Assembly (NCBI RefSeq): GCF_001509475.1
Contig: NZ_LLZG01000104.1
Span: 62,001 to 126,000, forward strand
Source: Streptomyces regalis
Lineage (GTDB): Bacteria > Actinomycetota > Actinomycetes > Streptomycetales > Streptomycetaceae
Direction of reading: 5' to 3'
Length of the DNA: 64,000 nucleotides
The notes under the pieces were generated by a model. The model was not told the DNA's origin. It did no database searches and worked only from the letters and a program-made list of their open reading frames with translations. Of the stretch, positions 18,846 to 27,913 are shown one piece after another. Numbering within the stretch: position 1 is the stretch's first letter; each line of letters begins with the position of its first letter. Made by a program: the position numbers and the translations under genes.

Positions 18846-20638
18846 TTCTGGTAGATCGCCTCGATCTCGTCCGCGAAGTCCTTCGCCACGACGTTGCGCT
18901 TGAGCTTCAGCGACGGCGTCAGATGGCCCGAGTCCTCCGTGAACTGGGAGGGGAGAATGCGGAACTTCCGCACCGATTCCGCCTTCGACACCGCGGCGTT
19001 GCCGTCGTCGACCGCCGACTGGATCGCGGCCAGCAGGTCCGTGTCCTCGTGCAGCGACGCCGCGGTGGAGCCCGCCGGTTTGCCGTGCTCGGCGCACCAG
19101 CGGCCCAGGAACTCCTCGTCGATGGTGACCAGCGCGCCCACGAACGGCCGCCCGTCGCCCACCACCATGCACTCCGCGACCAGCGCGTGCGCCCGGATAC
19201 GGTCTTCGATCACGGCCGGGGCGACGTTCTTGCCGCCCGCGGTGACGATGATCTCCTTCTTGCGGCCGGTGATCCTGAGGTAGCCGTCCTCGTCGAGGGT
19301 GCCGATGTCACCGGTGTGGAACCAGCCGTCGGCCAGCGCCTCCTCGGTCGCGCCCGGGTTGTTGAAGTACTCCTTGAACAGGTGCTCGCCGTGCAGCAGC
19401 ACCTCCCCGTCGTCCGCGATCCGCACCACGGACCCCGGCAGCGGCTGACCGACCGTGCCGATCTTCTGCCGGTCCCAGGGATTGAACGCGGTCGCGGCGC
19501 AGGACTCGGTCAGGCCGTAGCCCTCCAGGACCGTGAAGCCGATGCCGCGGAAGAAGTGGCCGAGGCGCTCGCCCAGCGGGGCGCCGCCTGAGATGGCGTA
19601 CTCGCCACGGCCGCCGAGGACCGCGCGCAGCTTGCTGTAGACCAGCTTGTCGAAGACCTTGTGCTTGATCTTCAGGCCGACGGGCGGGCCGGACGGGGTG
19701 TCCAGCGCCTTGCTGTAGGCGATCGCGGTGTCCGCGGCCTTGTCGAAGATCTTGCCCTTGCCGTCCGCCTGCGCCTTGGCGCGCGCCGAGTTGTAGACCT
19801 TCTCGAAGACGCGCGGGACGCCCAGGATCAGCGTCGGACGGAACGAGGCCAGCTCGTCGGTGAGGTTCTTGATGTCCGGGACGTTGCCCAGCTTGATCGG
19901 CGCCATCATGGGCGCGACCTGGACCAGGCGGCCGAAGACGTGGGCCAGCGGGAGGAAGAGCAGGACCGAGCACTCACCGGTGCGGAACAGCGGCCGCAGC
20001 CGCTCCACGATGTTCCCGCACTCGGCGAAGAAGCTGCGGTGGGTGAGGACGCAGCCCTTGGGCCGGCCGGTCGTCCCGGACGTGTACACGATGGTCGCCG
20101 GGTCGTCGGCCTTCGCCAGCGAGCTGCGCTCCTCGACCGTCGCGTCGCTGATGTCCTGCCCGAGCCGGCCCAGCTCCTCGACGCCGCCGGCCTCGATCTG
20201 CCAGACGTGCTTGAGGGCGGGCAGCCGGTCGCGCACGGACTCGACGGCGGCCGTGTGGTTGTCCAGCTCGACGACGCAGGCGGTGGCGCCCGAGTCGGAG
20301 AGGATCCACTGGATCTGCTCCGGCGAGCTGGTCTCGTACACCGGCACGGTGACCGCGCCCGCCGACCAGATCGCGAAGTCGAGCAGGGTCCACTCGTAGC
20401 GGGTACGGGACATCAGGCCGACCCGGTCGCCCGGCTGGACACCGGCGGCGATGAAGCCCTTCGCCGCCGCGTGTACCTCGGCGAGGAAGGCGGTGGCCGA
20501 CACGTCCTGCCAGGCGCCGCCCACCTTGCGGGCGATGACGGCGACGTCCGGGTGCTGCGCGGCGTTTCTGCGGACGATGTCGGTCAGATTGCCGTCCGCA
20601 GGGACCTCGTACAAAGCCGGAAGGCTGAACTCGCGCAA
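18842..20638 (-). CDS. Long-chain acyl-CoA synthetase (FadD15-like)
   Basis: 598 residues, AMP-forming ANL superfamily. Motifs: P-loop-like TIVYTSGTTGRPKGCVLTH at about 180, EGYGLTESCAATAFN near 373, GWFHTGDIGTLDEDGYLRITGRKKEIIVTAGGKNV near 455, and the C-terminal lysine region TPSLKLKRNVV. It activates fatty acids as acyl-AMP then acyl-CoA in the cytoplasm. In M. tuberculosis the equivalent gene fadD15 (Rv2187) is next to pimB', matching the order here. The TAG stop lies inside the third tandem repeat unit. Confidence 0.94.
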   Translation of the reverse strand: MREFSLPALYEVPADGNLTDIVRRNAAQHPDVAVIARKVGGAWQDVSATAFLAEVHAAAKGFIAAGVQPGDRVGLMSRTRYEWTLLDFAIWSAGAVTVPVYETSSPEQIQWILSDSGATACVVELDNHTAAVESVRDRLPALKHVWQIEAGGVEELGRLGQDISDATVEERSSLAKADDPATIVYTSGTTGRPKGCVLTHRSFFAECGNIVERLRPLFRTGECSVLLFLPLAHVFGRLVQVAPMMAPIKLGNVPDIKNLTDELASFRPTLILGVPRVFEKVYNSARAKAQADGKGKIFDKAADTAIAYSKALDTPSGPPVGLKIKHKVFDKLVYSKLRAVLGGRGEYAISGGAPLGERLGHFFRGIGFTVLEGYGLTESCAATAFNPWDRQKIGTVGQPLPGSVVRIADDGEVLLHGEHLFKEYFNNPGATEEALADGWFHTGDIGTLDEDGYLRITGRKKEIIVTAGGKNVAPAVIEDRIRAHALVAECMVVGDGRPFVGALVTIDEEFLGRWCAEHGKPAGSTAASLHEDTDLLAAIQSAVDDGNAAVSKAESVRKFRILPSQFTEDSGHLTPSLKLKRNVVAKDFADEIEAIYQK

Positions 20639-20946
20639 GACTGCTGCTCCTCATAGGGCGCCGGCGCCACGACGTTGTGTGATGCGACGGTGCGGTCCAA
20701 GGCTCGGGCAAGTGCTCGGGAATTCACATGTTGAAATCCAGAGCACGACTGGACCGACCGGACGTTACCCGCCGGTATGGCTTCTCCGACAGGGGGTCCC
20801 GGCGAGATGTTCGCTGCGTCACACGGATCGGTGTTTCTGCTTGTGTTCCTGCGCGCACAGTAGTCGAGCTGTCTGACGACTGGCCAGTAACCATCGGTCC
20901 CGCCGCCACTGTTCACGTATGCCCCACACGCTTACCCTTGATCGTC
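20639..20946. promoter_or_regulatory. Divergent intergenic region, acyl-CoA ligase / phosphoesterase
   Basis: 308 bases without a convincing gene. It is less GC-rich in patches (AATTCACATGTTGAAATCCAG, TTCTGCTTGTGTTCC), in keeping with two divergent promoters. A plus-strand reading frame from 20728 that joins the phosphoesterase in frame shows no family similarity and is probably leader. I see no clear operator. Confidence 0.5.
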
Positions 20947-21744
20947 ATGGCACCGACACCGACGGGAAACCGCAGGACGCGCGTCCACGTGGTCAGCGAC
21001 GTACACGGCAACGCCCGTGACCTGGCCCGGGCCGGCGAGGGTGCCGACGCCCTGATCTGCCTCGGCGACCTGGTGCTGTTTCTGGACTACGCCGACCACT
21101 CGCGCGGCATCTTCCCCGACCTGTTCGGCGTGGCGGCCGCCGACCGCATCGTGGAACTGCGCACCGCCCGCCGCTTCGAGGAGGCGCGGGAGTTCGGGGC
21201 GCGGCTGTGGGCCGGGATCGGTTCGGACCGGGGCGTGGTGATCGAGAAGGCGGTACGCAAGCAGTACGCCGAGATGTTCGCGGCGTTCCCCACACCGACG
21301 TACGCCACCTACGGCAATGTCGACATGCCGCCCCTGTGGCCGGAGTACGCCGGGCCGGGCACGACGGTGCTGGACGGGCAGCGGGTGGAGATCGGCGGCT
21401 GGACCTTCGGCTTCGTGGGCGGCGGCCTGCGCACCCCCATGCGCACGCCGTACGAGATCAGCGACGAGGAGTACGCGGCGAAGATCGAGGCCGTGGGCGA
21501 GGTGGACGTGCTGTGCACGCACATTCCGCCGGAGGTCCCGGAGTTGGTGTACGACACGGTGGCGCGACGCTTCGAGCGGGGGAGCAGGGCGCTGCTGGAG
21601 GCGATTCGCCGCACACGTCCCCGTTACTCACTGTTCGGGCATGTCCACCAGCCGCTGGTCCGCCGGATGCGGATCGGGGCGACGGAGTGCGTGAACGTGG
21701 GGCACTTCGCCGGGTCGGGGAAGCCGTGGGCGCTGCAATGGTGA
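20947..21744 (+). CDS. Calcineurin-like metallophosphoesterase
   Basis: 265 residues from the ATG at 20947. Metal-binding motifs of the family in order: VVSDVHGN (D-x-H), CLGDLVLF (GD), TYGNVDMP (GNxD, standing for GNHE/D), CTHIPPE and a final FGHVHQP (GHxH). The enzyme would use two metal ions to hydrolyse a phosphoester; the substrate cannot be told. A longer frame begins at 20728 but the added 73 residues lack the fold. It stands alone, transcribed away from the acyl-CoA ligase. Confidence 0.88.
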   Translation: MAPTPTGNRRTRVHVVSDVHGNARDLARAGEGADALICLGDLVLFLDYADHSRGIFPDLFGVAAADRIVELRTARRFEEAREFGARLWAGIGSDRGVVIEKAVRKQYAEMFAAFPTPTYATYGNVDMPPLWPEYAGPGTTVLDGQRVEIGGWTFGFVGGGLRTPMRTPYEISDEEYAAKIEAVGEVDVLCTHIPPEVPELVYDTVARRFERGSRALLEAIRRTRPRYSLFGHVHQPLVRRMRIGATECVNVGHFAGSGKPWALQW

Positions 21745-21879
21745 GCGGTATCGGGCGGGCGGTGGGTGAGGGGCGCAGGTGGGGGTGAAGTCGGCTGGTC
21801 GGGCGCGCGGTAGCCTTCACGCTGCACACGCGTGCGCGACACGACTTCATACCGGCCCGCATCTGGAGGAGCCACGGCG

Positions 21880-22320
21880 ATGGCGGAACACACCAGCTCG
21901 AGCATCACGATCGAGGCGGCACCGGCCGATGTCATGGGGGTGATCGCCGACTTCGCCCGCTACCCGGACTGGACCGGCGAGGTGAAGGAGGCGGAGGTCC
22001 TCAAGACCGACGGCCAGGGCCGCGCCGAGCAGGTCCGCCTCGTCATGGACGCCGGGGCGATCAAGGACGATCAGGTGCTGGCGTACACCTGGAGCGGCGA
22101 GAACGAGGTGTCCTGGACGCTGGTGAAGTCCCAGATGCTGCGGTCGCTCGACGGTTCGTACATCTTGAAGTCGGCCGGTGCCGGGGCGACCGAGGTGACG
22201 TACCTGCTGACGGTCGACGTCAAGATCCCGATGCTCGGGATGATCAAGCGCAAGGCCGAGAAGGTCATCATCGACCGGGCGCTGGCCGGCCTGAAGAAGC
22301 GGGTGGAGTCGGGCAAGTAG
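21880..22320 (+). CDS. SRPBCC (START/polyketide cyclase-like) protein
   Basis: 146 residues from the ATG at 21880, preceded by TGGAGGA. The N-terminus SSITIEAAPADVMGVIADFARYPDWTGEVKEAEV is the characteristic beginning of SRPBCC ligand-binding proteins; the C-terminal helix IIDRALAGLKKRVESGK closes the cavity. It would bind a hydrophobic ligand. The M. tuberculosis counterpart Rv2185c lies next to an ArsA-like gene just as here, and in the same order with fadD15. Ligand unknown. Confidence 0.88.
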   Translation: MAEHTSSSITIEAAPADVMGVIADFARYPDWTGEVKEAEVLKTDGQGRAEQVRLVMDAGAIKDDQVLAYTWSGENEVSWTLVKSQMLRSLDGSYILKSAGAGATEVTYLLTVDVKIPMLGMIKRKAEKVIIDRALAGLKKRVESGK

Positions 22321-22419
22321 GGGTTCCACCCCTTCCCCGGGCTCTTCGAGTACGGGGGCCGCGACGCCGGGGCACCTCGCAACAGGGGAGAACCCCGGCG
22401 TCCGTTACGGTTCACCCCC

Positions 22420-23595
22420 ATGCGCACCATCCTGATCACAGGCCCGGGCGGCAGCGGCCGTACAACCGTCGCCGCCGCCACCGCGCTCACGGCGGCGACC
22501 CACGGCACCAGAACCCTGGTCCTCAGCGCCGACCGCACCGACACCCTGGGCGCGGCTCTAGGCGTGGCCACCGGACCGACCCCGACCGAGGTCGCCCCCC
22601 ACCTCACCGCCTGGCGGCCCGACGCCGCCACCGGGTTCCGGGACGACCTCGCCGCCTTCCAGGAACGTGCCACCACCGCCCTCGACCTCCTCGGCGCCTC
22701 CCGGCTCGACCCGGACGAGGTCACCCCCCTCCCTGGCGCCGAGGAGCTCGCGCTGCTCCGCGCCCTGCGGGACGCCGCCCTCGCCGAGGCCCACGACCTG
22801 CTCGTGGTCGACCTCCCGGCCACCCCGCACGCCCTCGCCCTGCTCTCGCTCCCCGAGGAGCTGCGCCGCTATCTGCGCCGGCTGCTCCCGTCCGAGCGGC
22901 AGGCGGCCCGTGCGCTGCGGCCCGTCCTGGGGCGGCTGGCCGGCGTTCCGATGCCGGCGGAGTGGCTGTACGAGACCGCGGGCCGCTGGGACGTCGAGCT
23001 CGCCGCCGTCGAGGCCGTCGTAGCCGACCGTGACACCGTCGTACGGCTGGTCGCCGAGCCGGGCCCGGGCGGCGCCGACGCCGTACGTGCCGCCACCCTC
23101 GCCCTCGCCCTGCGCGGCCTGCGCCCCGACCTGCTGGTCGCCAACCGGGTCCTGCCGGAGGCGCAGGCGCCGGCGGACAGTTGGCTCGCCGGGCCCGTCG
23201 CCCAGCAGCGCAAGGTCCTGGAGGAGTGGGGGGAGGACCACGACGTCCGTCGCGTCGCGCACCTCGGCCGGGACCCGCGGGGCGCCGACGATCTCGACGC
23301 GCTCGCCGTGCCCGCCGTCAACGACTCGTCGTCCACCGTCGAGTGGCCCGTCACCGACCGGCTCGCCGAGGACGGCGTCCTCGTCTGGGCCATCCCGCTG
23401 CCCGGCGCCGTACGCGACGAGCTCGACCTCGTCCGGCGCGGTGACGAACTCGTCGTCACCGTGGGCCAGTTCCGGCGTATCGTGCCCCTGCCGTCCGCCC
23501 TACGCCGGTGCGGTGTGGACGGGGCCGCGCTGCGCGACGGCGAGCTGCGGATCCGGTTCGCGCCGGATCCGGATCTCTGGCCGCGGACCCGGTGA
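22420..23595 (+). CDS. ArsA-like ATPase with atypical Walker A
   Basis: 391 residues. P-loop at the N-terminus ITGPGGSGRTTVAAATAL; later LVVDLPATPHALALLSLPEELRRYLRRLL and LVANRVLPEA resemble the switch II and base-recognition segments of the ArsA/GET3 family, and the C-terminal strand-rich piece (ELVVTVGQFRRIVPLP) resembles the alpha-crystallin-like tail of such proteins. The conserved Walker A lysine is Arg14 here. Homologous in place to Rv2184c. Arsenite export is unlikely: no ArsB or ArsR nearby. Role unknown; a membrane-protein or envelope function is only a guess. Confidence 0.8.
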   Translation: MRTILITGPGGSGRTTVAAATALTAATHGTRTLVLSADRTDTLGAALGVATGPTPTEVAPHLTAWRPDAATGFRDDLAAFQERATTALDLLGASRLDPDEVTPLPGAEELALLRALRDAALAEAHDLLVVDLPATPHALALLSLPEELRRYLRRLLPSERQAARALRPVLGRLAGVPMPAEWLYETAGRWDVELAAVEAVVADRDTVVRLVAEPGPGGADAVRAATLALALRGLRPDLLVANRVLPEAQAPADSWLAGPVAQQRKVLEEWGEDHDVRRVAHLGRDPRGADDLDALAVPAVNDSSSTVEWPVTDRLAEDGVLVWAIPLPGAVRDELDLVRRGDELVVTVGQFRRIVPLPSALRRCGVDGAALRDGELRIRFAPDPDLWPRTR

Positions 23596-23652
23596 AGCGG
23601 GTGCGCCCGTTCGGGTAACGTCGGAGAGACGAACCGTAGTCAGGAGTCCGTC

Positions 23653-24138
23653 ATGAGCGAAGAGCTCCCCCCGTCCGACGCCGGTCAGCACGAGGCGATC
23701 GACGAGGTACGGGCGACCGACGCCGACGCCTGGGCGACGGCGTGCGCCGAGGACCTCGCGGCGGAGAAGGCCCGCCGTCGCGCCGAGTACGGCCCGCCGC
23801 CCGGCTCGGCCGCCGAGGAACTGCGCAAGCTCGTCGACGCGGTCGCGGACAAGCTGTCGACCCTCCAGTCCCCGCTGCTCGGCGCGGTCGCCGGACCCGC
23901 CGCCCAGCAGGTGGTCAAGCAGGTCGTGGAGCAGGCCAAGGCCGCCGTCGAGCCCGTCATCGAGCGCAACCCGGACGTCTTCGACCATCTGGCCGCGGCG
24001 GGCAACGAAATCCTCGCCGCCTACCGCTCCGCGGTCCAGGCCCAGGAACGGCGCTGGACCACCGGGGACCAGGATCCCGACGAGCGCCGCGACCGGGGCG
24101 ACGACGCCGGCCCCGGCGAGCGCATCGACCTGGACTGA
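23653..24138 (+). CDS. DUF5304 protein upstream of glkA
   Basis: 161 residues, acidic at both ends (DQDPDERRDRGDDAGPGERIDLD at the tail), with a central amphipathic helical part at 50-120 that is rich in Ala, Val and Gln (PAAQQVVKQVVEQAKAAVEP). It matches the protein family found directly upstream of Streptomyces glkA, described long ago as the ORF2 of that operon. No catalytic motif. Start ATG with AGGAG upstream. Probably cotranscribed with glkA; function not known. Confidence 0.8.
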   Translation: MSEELPPSDAGQHEAIDEVRATDADAWATACAEDLAAEKARRRAEYGPPPGSAAEELRKLVDAVADKLSTLQSPLLGAVAGPAAQQVVKQVVEQAKAAVEPVIERNPDVFDHLAAAGNEILAAYRSAVQAQERRWTTGDQDPDERRDRGDDAGPGERIDLD

Positions 24139-24250
24139 GGCCCGCGACCGCCCCTCAGCCGGGCTGCCCACCGGTCGGACGACGGGACCCTGACGGCAGG
24201 GCCTCGGGTACCGTTGGCCGTAGCGGGGCTCGACCGAAACTGAGGGATTC

Positions 24251-25204
24251 ATGGGACTCACCATCGGCGTCGACATCGGCGGCACGAAGATCGCGGCCGG
24301 CGTGGTCGATGAGGAAGGCAACATCCTCTCGACCCACAAGGTGCCGACCCCGGGCACGCCCGAGGGCATCGTGGACGCCATCGCCTCCGCGGTGGAGGGC
24401 GCACGCGCCGGGCACGAGATCGTCGGCGTGGGCATCGGTGCCGCCGGATACGTCAACCGTCAGCGTTCCGAGGTCTACTTCGCCCCCAACATCGACTGGC
24501 GCAACGAGCCGCTGAAGGCGAAGGTCGAGGCCCGCGTCGGCCTCCCGGTCGTCGTCGAGAACGACGCCAACGCGGCCGCGTGGGGCGAGTACAAGTTCGG
24601 CGCGGGCAAGGGCCACCGCAACGTCATCTGCATCACGCTCGGCACCGGCCTCGGCGGCGGCATCATCATCGGCAACAAGCTGCGCCGCGGGCACTACGGC
24701 GTGGCCGCAGAGTTCGGCCACATCCGCATGGTGCCGGACGGCCTGATGTGCGGCTGCGGCTCGCAGGGCTGCTGGGAGCAGTACGCCTCCGGGCGCGCCC
24801 TCGTCAGATACGCCAAGCAGCGCGCCAACGCCACCCCCGAGAACGCCGAGATCCTGCTCGGCATGGGCGACGGCACCCCCGAGGGCATCGAGGGCAAGCA
24901 CATCTCCATGGCCGCCCGCCAGGGCGACCCGGTCGCCGTCGACTCCTACCGCGAACTCGCCCGCTGGGCCGGCGCCGGCCTCGCCGACCTGGCCTCCCTC
25001 TTCGACCCGTCCGCCTTCATCGTCGGCGGCGGCCTCTCCGACGAGGGCGAACTGGTCCTCGACCCGATCCGCAAGTCCTACAAGCGCTGGCTGGTGGGCG
25101 GCAACTGGCGCCCGGTGGCCGACGTCATCGCGGCCCAGCTGGGCAACAAGGCGGGCCTGGTGGGCGCGGCGGACCTGGCGAGAGAGCCCGACCCGATCAT
25201 GTAA
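24251..25204 (+). CDS. glkA: Glucokinase (ROK family)
   Basis: 317 residues, same as S. coelicolor GlkA from memory. ATP-binding DIGGTK at 8-13; catalytic D105 in ENDANAAAWGE; H157 and the zinc-binding cysteines C167, C169, C174 in CGCGSQGCWEQ; GTGLGGGIIIG at 131-141. It phosphorylates glucose with ATP in the cytoplasm and, in S. coelicolor, is required for glucose repression. It lacks an N-terminal helix-turn-helix, so it is an enzyme rather than a ROK repressor. Follows the DUF5304 gene by about 110 bases. Confidence 0.96.
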   Translation: MGLTIGVDIGGTKIAAGVVDEEGNILSTHKVPTPGTPEGIVDAIASAVEGARAGHEIVGVGIGAAGYVNRQRSEVYFAPNIDWRNEPLKAKVEARVGLPVVVENDANAAAWGEYKFGAGKGHRNVICITLGTGLGGGIIIGNKLRRGHYGVAAEFGHIRMVPDGLMCGCGSQGCWEQYASGRALVRYAKQRANATPENAEILLGMGDGTPEGIEGKHISMAARQGDPVAVDSYRELARWAGAGLADLASLFDPSAFIVGGGLSDEGELVLDPIRKSYKRWLVGGNWRPVADVIAAQLGNKAGLVGAADLAREPDPIM

Positions 25205-25240
25205 GCCCCACTTTTTGGACGCCGGGGACTGTCCCCACCT

Positions 25241-25301
25241 CAGGGGCGCGGGGAACTGCGCGACAAGCCACGACGAACCGGCAGTCGCCAACGAACCTCG
25301 C
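25241..25301 (+). repeat. Interspersed intergenic repeat, copy B
   Basis: CAGGGGCGCGGGGAACTGCG then CGACAAGCCACGACGAACCG and GCAGTCGCCAACGAACC. The first 20 bases agree with the copy at 17038-17098. It is in the gap between glkA and the EEP-family gene, on the same strand as both. See the other copy for comment. Confidence 0.8.
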
Positions 25302-25332
25302 GCCCCGAGCTATTGGGCGTAAATTGATCGAC

Positions 25333-26082
25333 ATGGAGTCGCTCCCCAATTCCCGCACGGAGCCCGACGGTTCCCCGGTCATCAGGGTCCTGAGCTACAA
25401 CATCCGCTCGATGCGCGACGACACAGCCGCCCTCGCCCGCGTCATCACCGCCTGCGATCCCGACCTGGTCCTGATCCAAGAAGCCCCCCGCTTCTTCCGC
25501 TGGCGCAAGAAACTCTCCCGCCTGGCTCGCGCAGCGAACCTCGTGATCCTCACCGGCGGCGCCACGGCAGCGGGGCCTGCGATCCTGTGCAACCTCCGGG
25601 CCACGGTCGAGCGGACCGAGGACGTGCTGCTGCCGCTGACTCCGGGTCTGCACCGCCGCGGCCTGGCCACGGCAGTGGTCCGGTTCGGCGGCGCCCGCCT
25701 CGGCGTCCTCAGCTGTCACCTCAGCCTGCAGAAGGACGAGCGCTACGAGCAGGCCGGCATGCTCCTCGACCGGCTGGCCGGCCTGGGCGTGGAGCACGCG
25801 ATCGCAGGCGGTGACCTGAACGAGCGCCCCACCGGCCGTACCTTCAGCCGCATGTCCACCGACCTGAAGGACTGCTGGGCCACCGCCCCCTGGGGCGGCG
25901 AGTACACCTCGACCCCGGCCGACCCCCATCAACGTATCGACGCGATCTTCGCCACCAAGGGCGTCGACGTGCTCGGCTGCGGAGTACCCCTCGGCCACCC
26001 CGGCGTGACCGAGACAGACCTGAGGGCGGCCACGGACCACCTTCCGGTCCTGGCCGCCCTCAGGGTGCCCGCCAGCGCGTAG
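25333..26082 (+). CDS. Endonuclease/exonuclease/phosphatase (EEP) family protein
   Basis: 249 residues from the ATG at 25333. Family motifs in order: RVLSYNIRSM (N), DLVLIQEAPRF (QE), LSCHLSLQKDERYEQAG, AIAGGDLNERP (GDxN), HQRIDAIFATKG (RIDxIF) and a terminal TDHLPVLAAL (SDHxP type). These position the acidic residues and His for a Mg2+-dependent phosphodiesterase. Whether the substrate is DNA, RNA, a phosphoinositide or a sphingomyelin-like lipid cannot be told. The open frame also extends far upstream through glkA in another frame; that is a shadow. Confidence 0.9.
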   Translation: MESLPNSRTEPDGSPVIRVLSYNIRSMRDDTAALARVITACDPDLVLIQEAPRFFRWRKKLSRLARAANLVILTGGATAAGPAILCNLRATVERTEDVLLPLTPGLHRRGLATAVVRFGGARLGVLSCHLSLQKDERYEQAGMLLDRLAGLGVEHAIAGGDLNERPTGRTFSRMSTDLKDCWATAPWGGEYTSTPADPHQRIDAIFATKGVDVLGCGVPLGHPGVTETDLRAATDHLPVLAALRVPASA

Positions 26083-27117
26083 CTACGGCCGCTGCTTCGC
26101 CTTGTCGACGACGGCCCAGCTGTCGAGGTAGGAGAGCTGGGTGTACCTCTTCATGCTCGGGCCGTCGCCCGAGGTGCGCTCGTCACGGAAGCCGAGGAAC
26201 GCGTACGTCTTCGGGTCGAAGACGAAGTAGCCGCCGAAGCCCGCGGCGCCCTCCGGAAGCGTGGGGTCGTCGTACGTGATGGCCACGCCGGTGCGTCCCT
26301 TCGCGTCCTGCTGGTTCGGCACCGCCTTCACCCCGGGCACCATGCCGAGCGCCTCGTACGCCGCCGGACGCAGCCCCTCCGGCATCACCGGGACCAGCTT
26401 GAGCAGTCCGGCGAGGCTGAAGTGGATGTTCGACCACTCCTGGTCGCCGATGTCGTCCAGCGAGTCGACCTTCTCGCCCATGCCCCAGTCGTCCTGGATC
26501 GAGAGGATCAGCTTCTTGGGATCGGTCGGCAGCTTCCGCAGCGTTCCCCAGTCCTGCGGAGGCCAGCTGCTCTGGTTCTCCTCGAGCGGCGGCGACCACC
26601 ACCCCTTGCCGATCTCCATGATCCAGGACGGCTTCGAGCCGTCCACCGAGCGCCAGTTCTCGTCGACGTAGCTCTTCGTCTCGCCGGTCTTCTGCTCGGT
26701 CTCCTTGATGATCTCCTTGGTGTAGATGAACTGGTCGTCGCGCGGGGTGACCGTCCGCTCGTGCTTGCGCTCATAGGCGGCGGCCCCGTTGAGCACGGTC
26801 TGCGCGCTCACGTTCCGCATGGCGGGGGCGCTGGTAGCGGGCGGCTGGGCCGTACGGCCCCGGTCCGGGCCCGCACCGTCGTCGTCCCGCACGGCGACCA
26901 GGACCCCGGCGGCGACCGCCGCGGCGAGCGCCCCGGTCAGGGCGATGCGCAGGACGGGGCGCCGCGGCCGCAGGACCGGGGCGGGCTGGTCCATCGCGGC
27001 GAGCAGGCGCCCGCGCACCCGGTGCCGGGTGGAGTCGTCGAGCGGGGGACCCCCCGGCGGGAAGTCCCTCAGTTCTCGCAGTTCGGCGAGTTCTCTCGGG
27101 TCGTCGATGTCATGCAT
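26083..27117 (-). CDS. CU044_5270 family membrane protein (ECF-associated)
   Basis: 344 residues. Short cytoplasmic N-terminus MHDIDDPRELAELRELRDF, one membrane helix at about 56-76 after a basic patch, and a large extracytoplasmic domain with many Trp and Lys residues (for example KGWWSPPLEENQSSWPPQDWG) and a late YLDSWAVVDKAKQRP. It starts eight bases before the stop of the ECF sigma factor gene. In such pairs the protein often behaves as an anti-sigma-like membrane partner, but this one lacks a recognisable ZAS zinc motif; that is inferred from context. Confidence 0.85.
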   Translation of the reverse strand: MHDIDDPRELAELRELRDFPPGGPPLDDSTRHRVRGRLLAAMDQPAPVLRPRRPVLRIALTGALAAAVAAGVLVAVRDDDGAGPDRGRTAQPPATSAPAMRNVSAQTVLNGAAAYERKHERTVTPRDDQFIYTKEIIKETEQKTGETKSYVDENWRSVDGSKPSWIMEIGKGWWSPPLEENQSSWPPQDWGTLRKLPTDPKKLILSIQDDWGMGEKVDSLDDIGDQEWSNIHFSLAGLLKLVPVMPEGLRPAAYEALGMVPGVKAVPNQQDAKGRTGVAITYDDPTLPEGAAGFGGYFVFDPKTYAFLGFRDERTSGDGPSMKRYTQLSYLDSWAVVDKAKQRP

Positions 27118-27733
27118 GGGCGTCTGCCTCTCGGAATGCCGTCGGATCGGATCCGCCCAGTGCTTCGCGCAATCTGCTGCGAGCCCGGTGCAGCCGGGAT
27201 CTGACGGTGCCGACCGGCACGCCGAGGGCCTGGGCCGCCTCTTCGTAGTCGAGGCCGGCCCAGGCCACCAGCAGGACGACATCGCGGTGCCGGGCGGACA
27301 ACCCGCCCAGCGCAGCTGCCAGTTCCCGGCGCACCCCCGTGGCACCGGCTCTGGAAACCGCCCGGTCGGCGACCGGTTCCTCGTGCTCCACCGGCTCCGG
27401 CAGCCGAGCGAGCGCCTTGAACCGGCGCGCCTCGGCCCGGCGGTGCCGGCCCACGAGGTTCGTCGCGATGCCGAACAACCAGGGGCGGGCGTCGTCCCGC
27501 CCGAGGTCGTAGGTCTGGCGCCGCTGGAAGGCGGTGATGAAGGTCTCCGCCATCAGATCCTCCGCCGCCTCGGGACCGAGCCGCCGGGCCGCGTAACGGT
27601 GCACGGCTTGGGCGTATCGGTCGTAGAGCACGGCGAACTGCTCGGGCTCGTCCCGGGACCGCGCGATCACGCGGGCATCACTCTCCTCGCGATCCTCGTC
27701 GCGGGTGCCGACGCCCGGTGGTCCGACGGTCAT
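27110..27733 (-). CDS. ECF RNA polymerase sigma factor
   Basis: 207 residues. Sigma2 at about 30-100 (FAVLYDRYAQAVHRYAARRLGPEAAEDLMAETF, then RPWLFGIATNLVGRHRR) and sigma4 at about 140-195 (LSARHRDVVLLVAWAGLDYEEAAQALGVPVGTVRSRLHRAR). No sigma3 and no C-terminal SnoaL-like extension. It directs RNA polymerase to a dedicated promoter set. The downstream gene overlaps and encodes a membrane protein of the CU044_5270 family, its likely partner. Its own signal and regulon are unknown. Confidence 0.95.
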   Translation of the reverse strand: MTVGPPGVGTRDEDREESDARVIARSRDEPEQFAVLYDRYAQAVHRYAARRLGPEAAEDLMAETFITAFQRRQTYDLGRDDARPWLFGIATNLVGRHRRAEARRFKALARLPEPVEHEEPVADRAVSRAGATGVRRELAAALGGLSARHRDVVLLVAWAGLDYEEAAQALGVPVGTVRSRLHRARSRLREALGGSDPTAFREADAHA

Positions 27734-27866
27734 CGGGGCTCCTTTCGTTCGTCTGAACGCCTCGAAGGCTTGGGCTTGTTCAGGGTGTTCATCTCTCCTT
27801 CGCCGCTCGGCGGAACCGAGTTCCCTTTTTGCGTGCCGGATCCGGTGGCCGACTGAGGAGACAGGT

Positions 27867-27901
27867 GAGGGCCCGCCCGGAGTGTCTCCGGACGGGCCCT
27901 C
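27867..27901 (-). terminator. Terminator hairpin after the minus-strand hypothetical gene
   Basis: GAGGGCCCGCCCGGA, loop GTGT with adjoining bases, then CTCCGGACGGGCCCTC: arms of about 14 pairs with one mismatch, 13 bases past the stop at 27914. It separates that gene from the ECF sigma gene, which is transcribed in the same direction further left. Confidence 0.85.
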
Positions 27902-27913
27902 ATCGAAGGTGCG

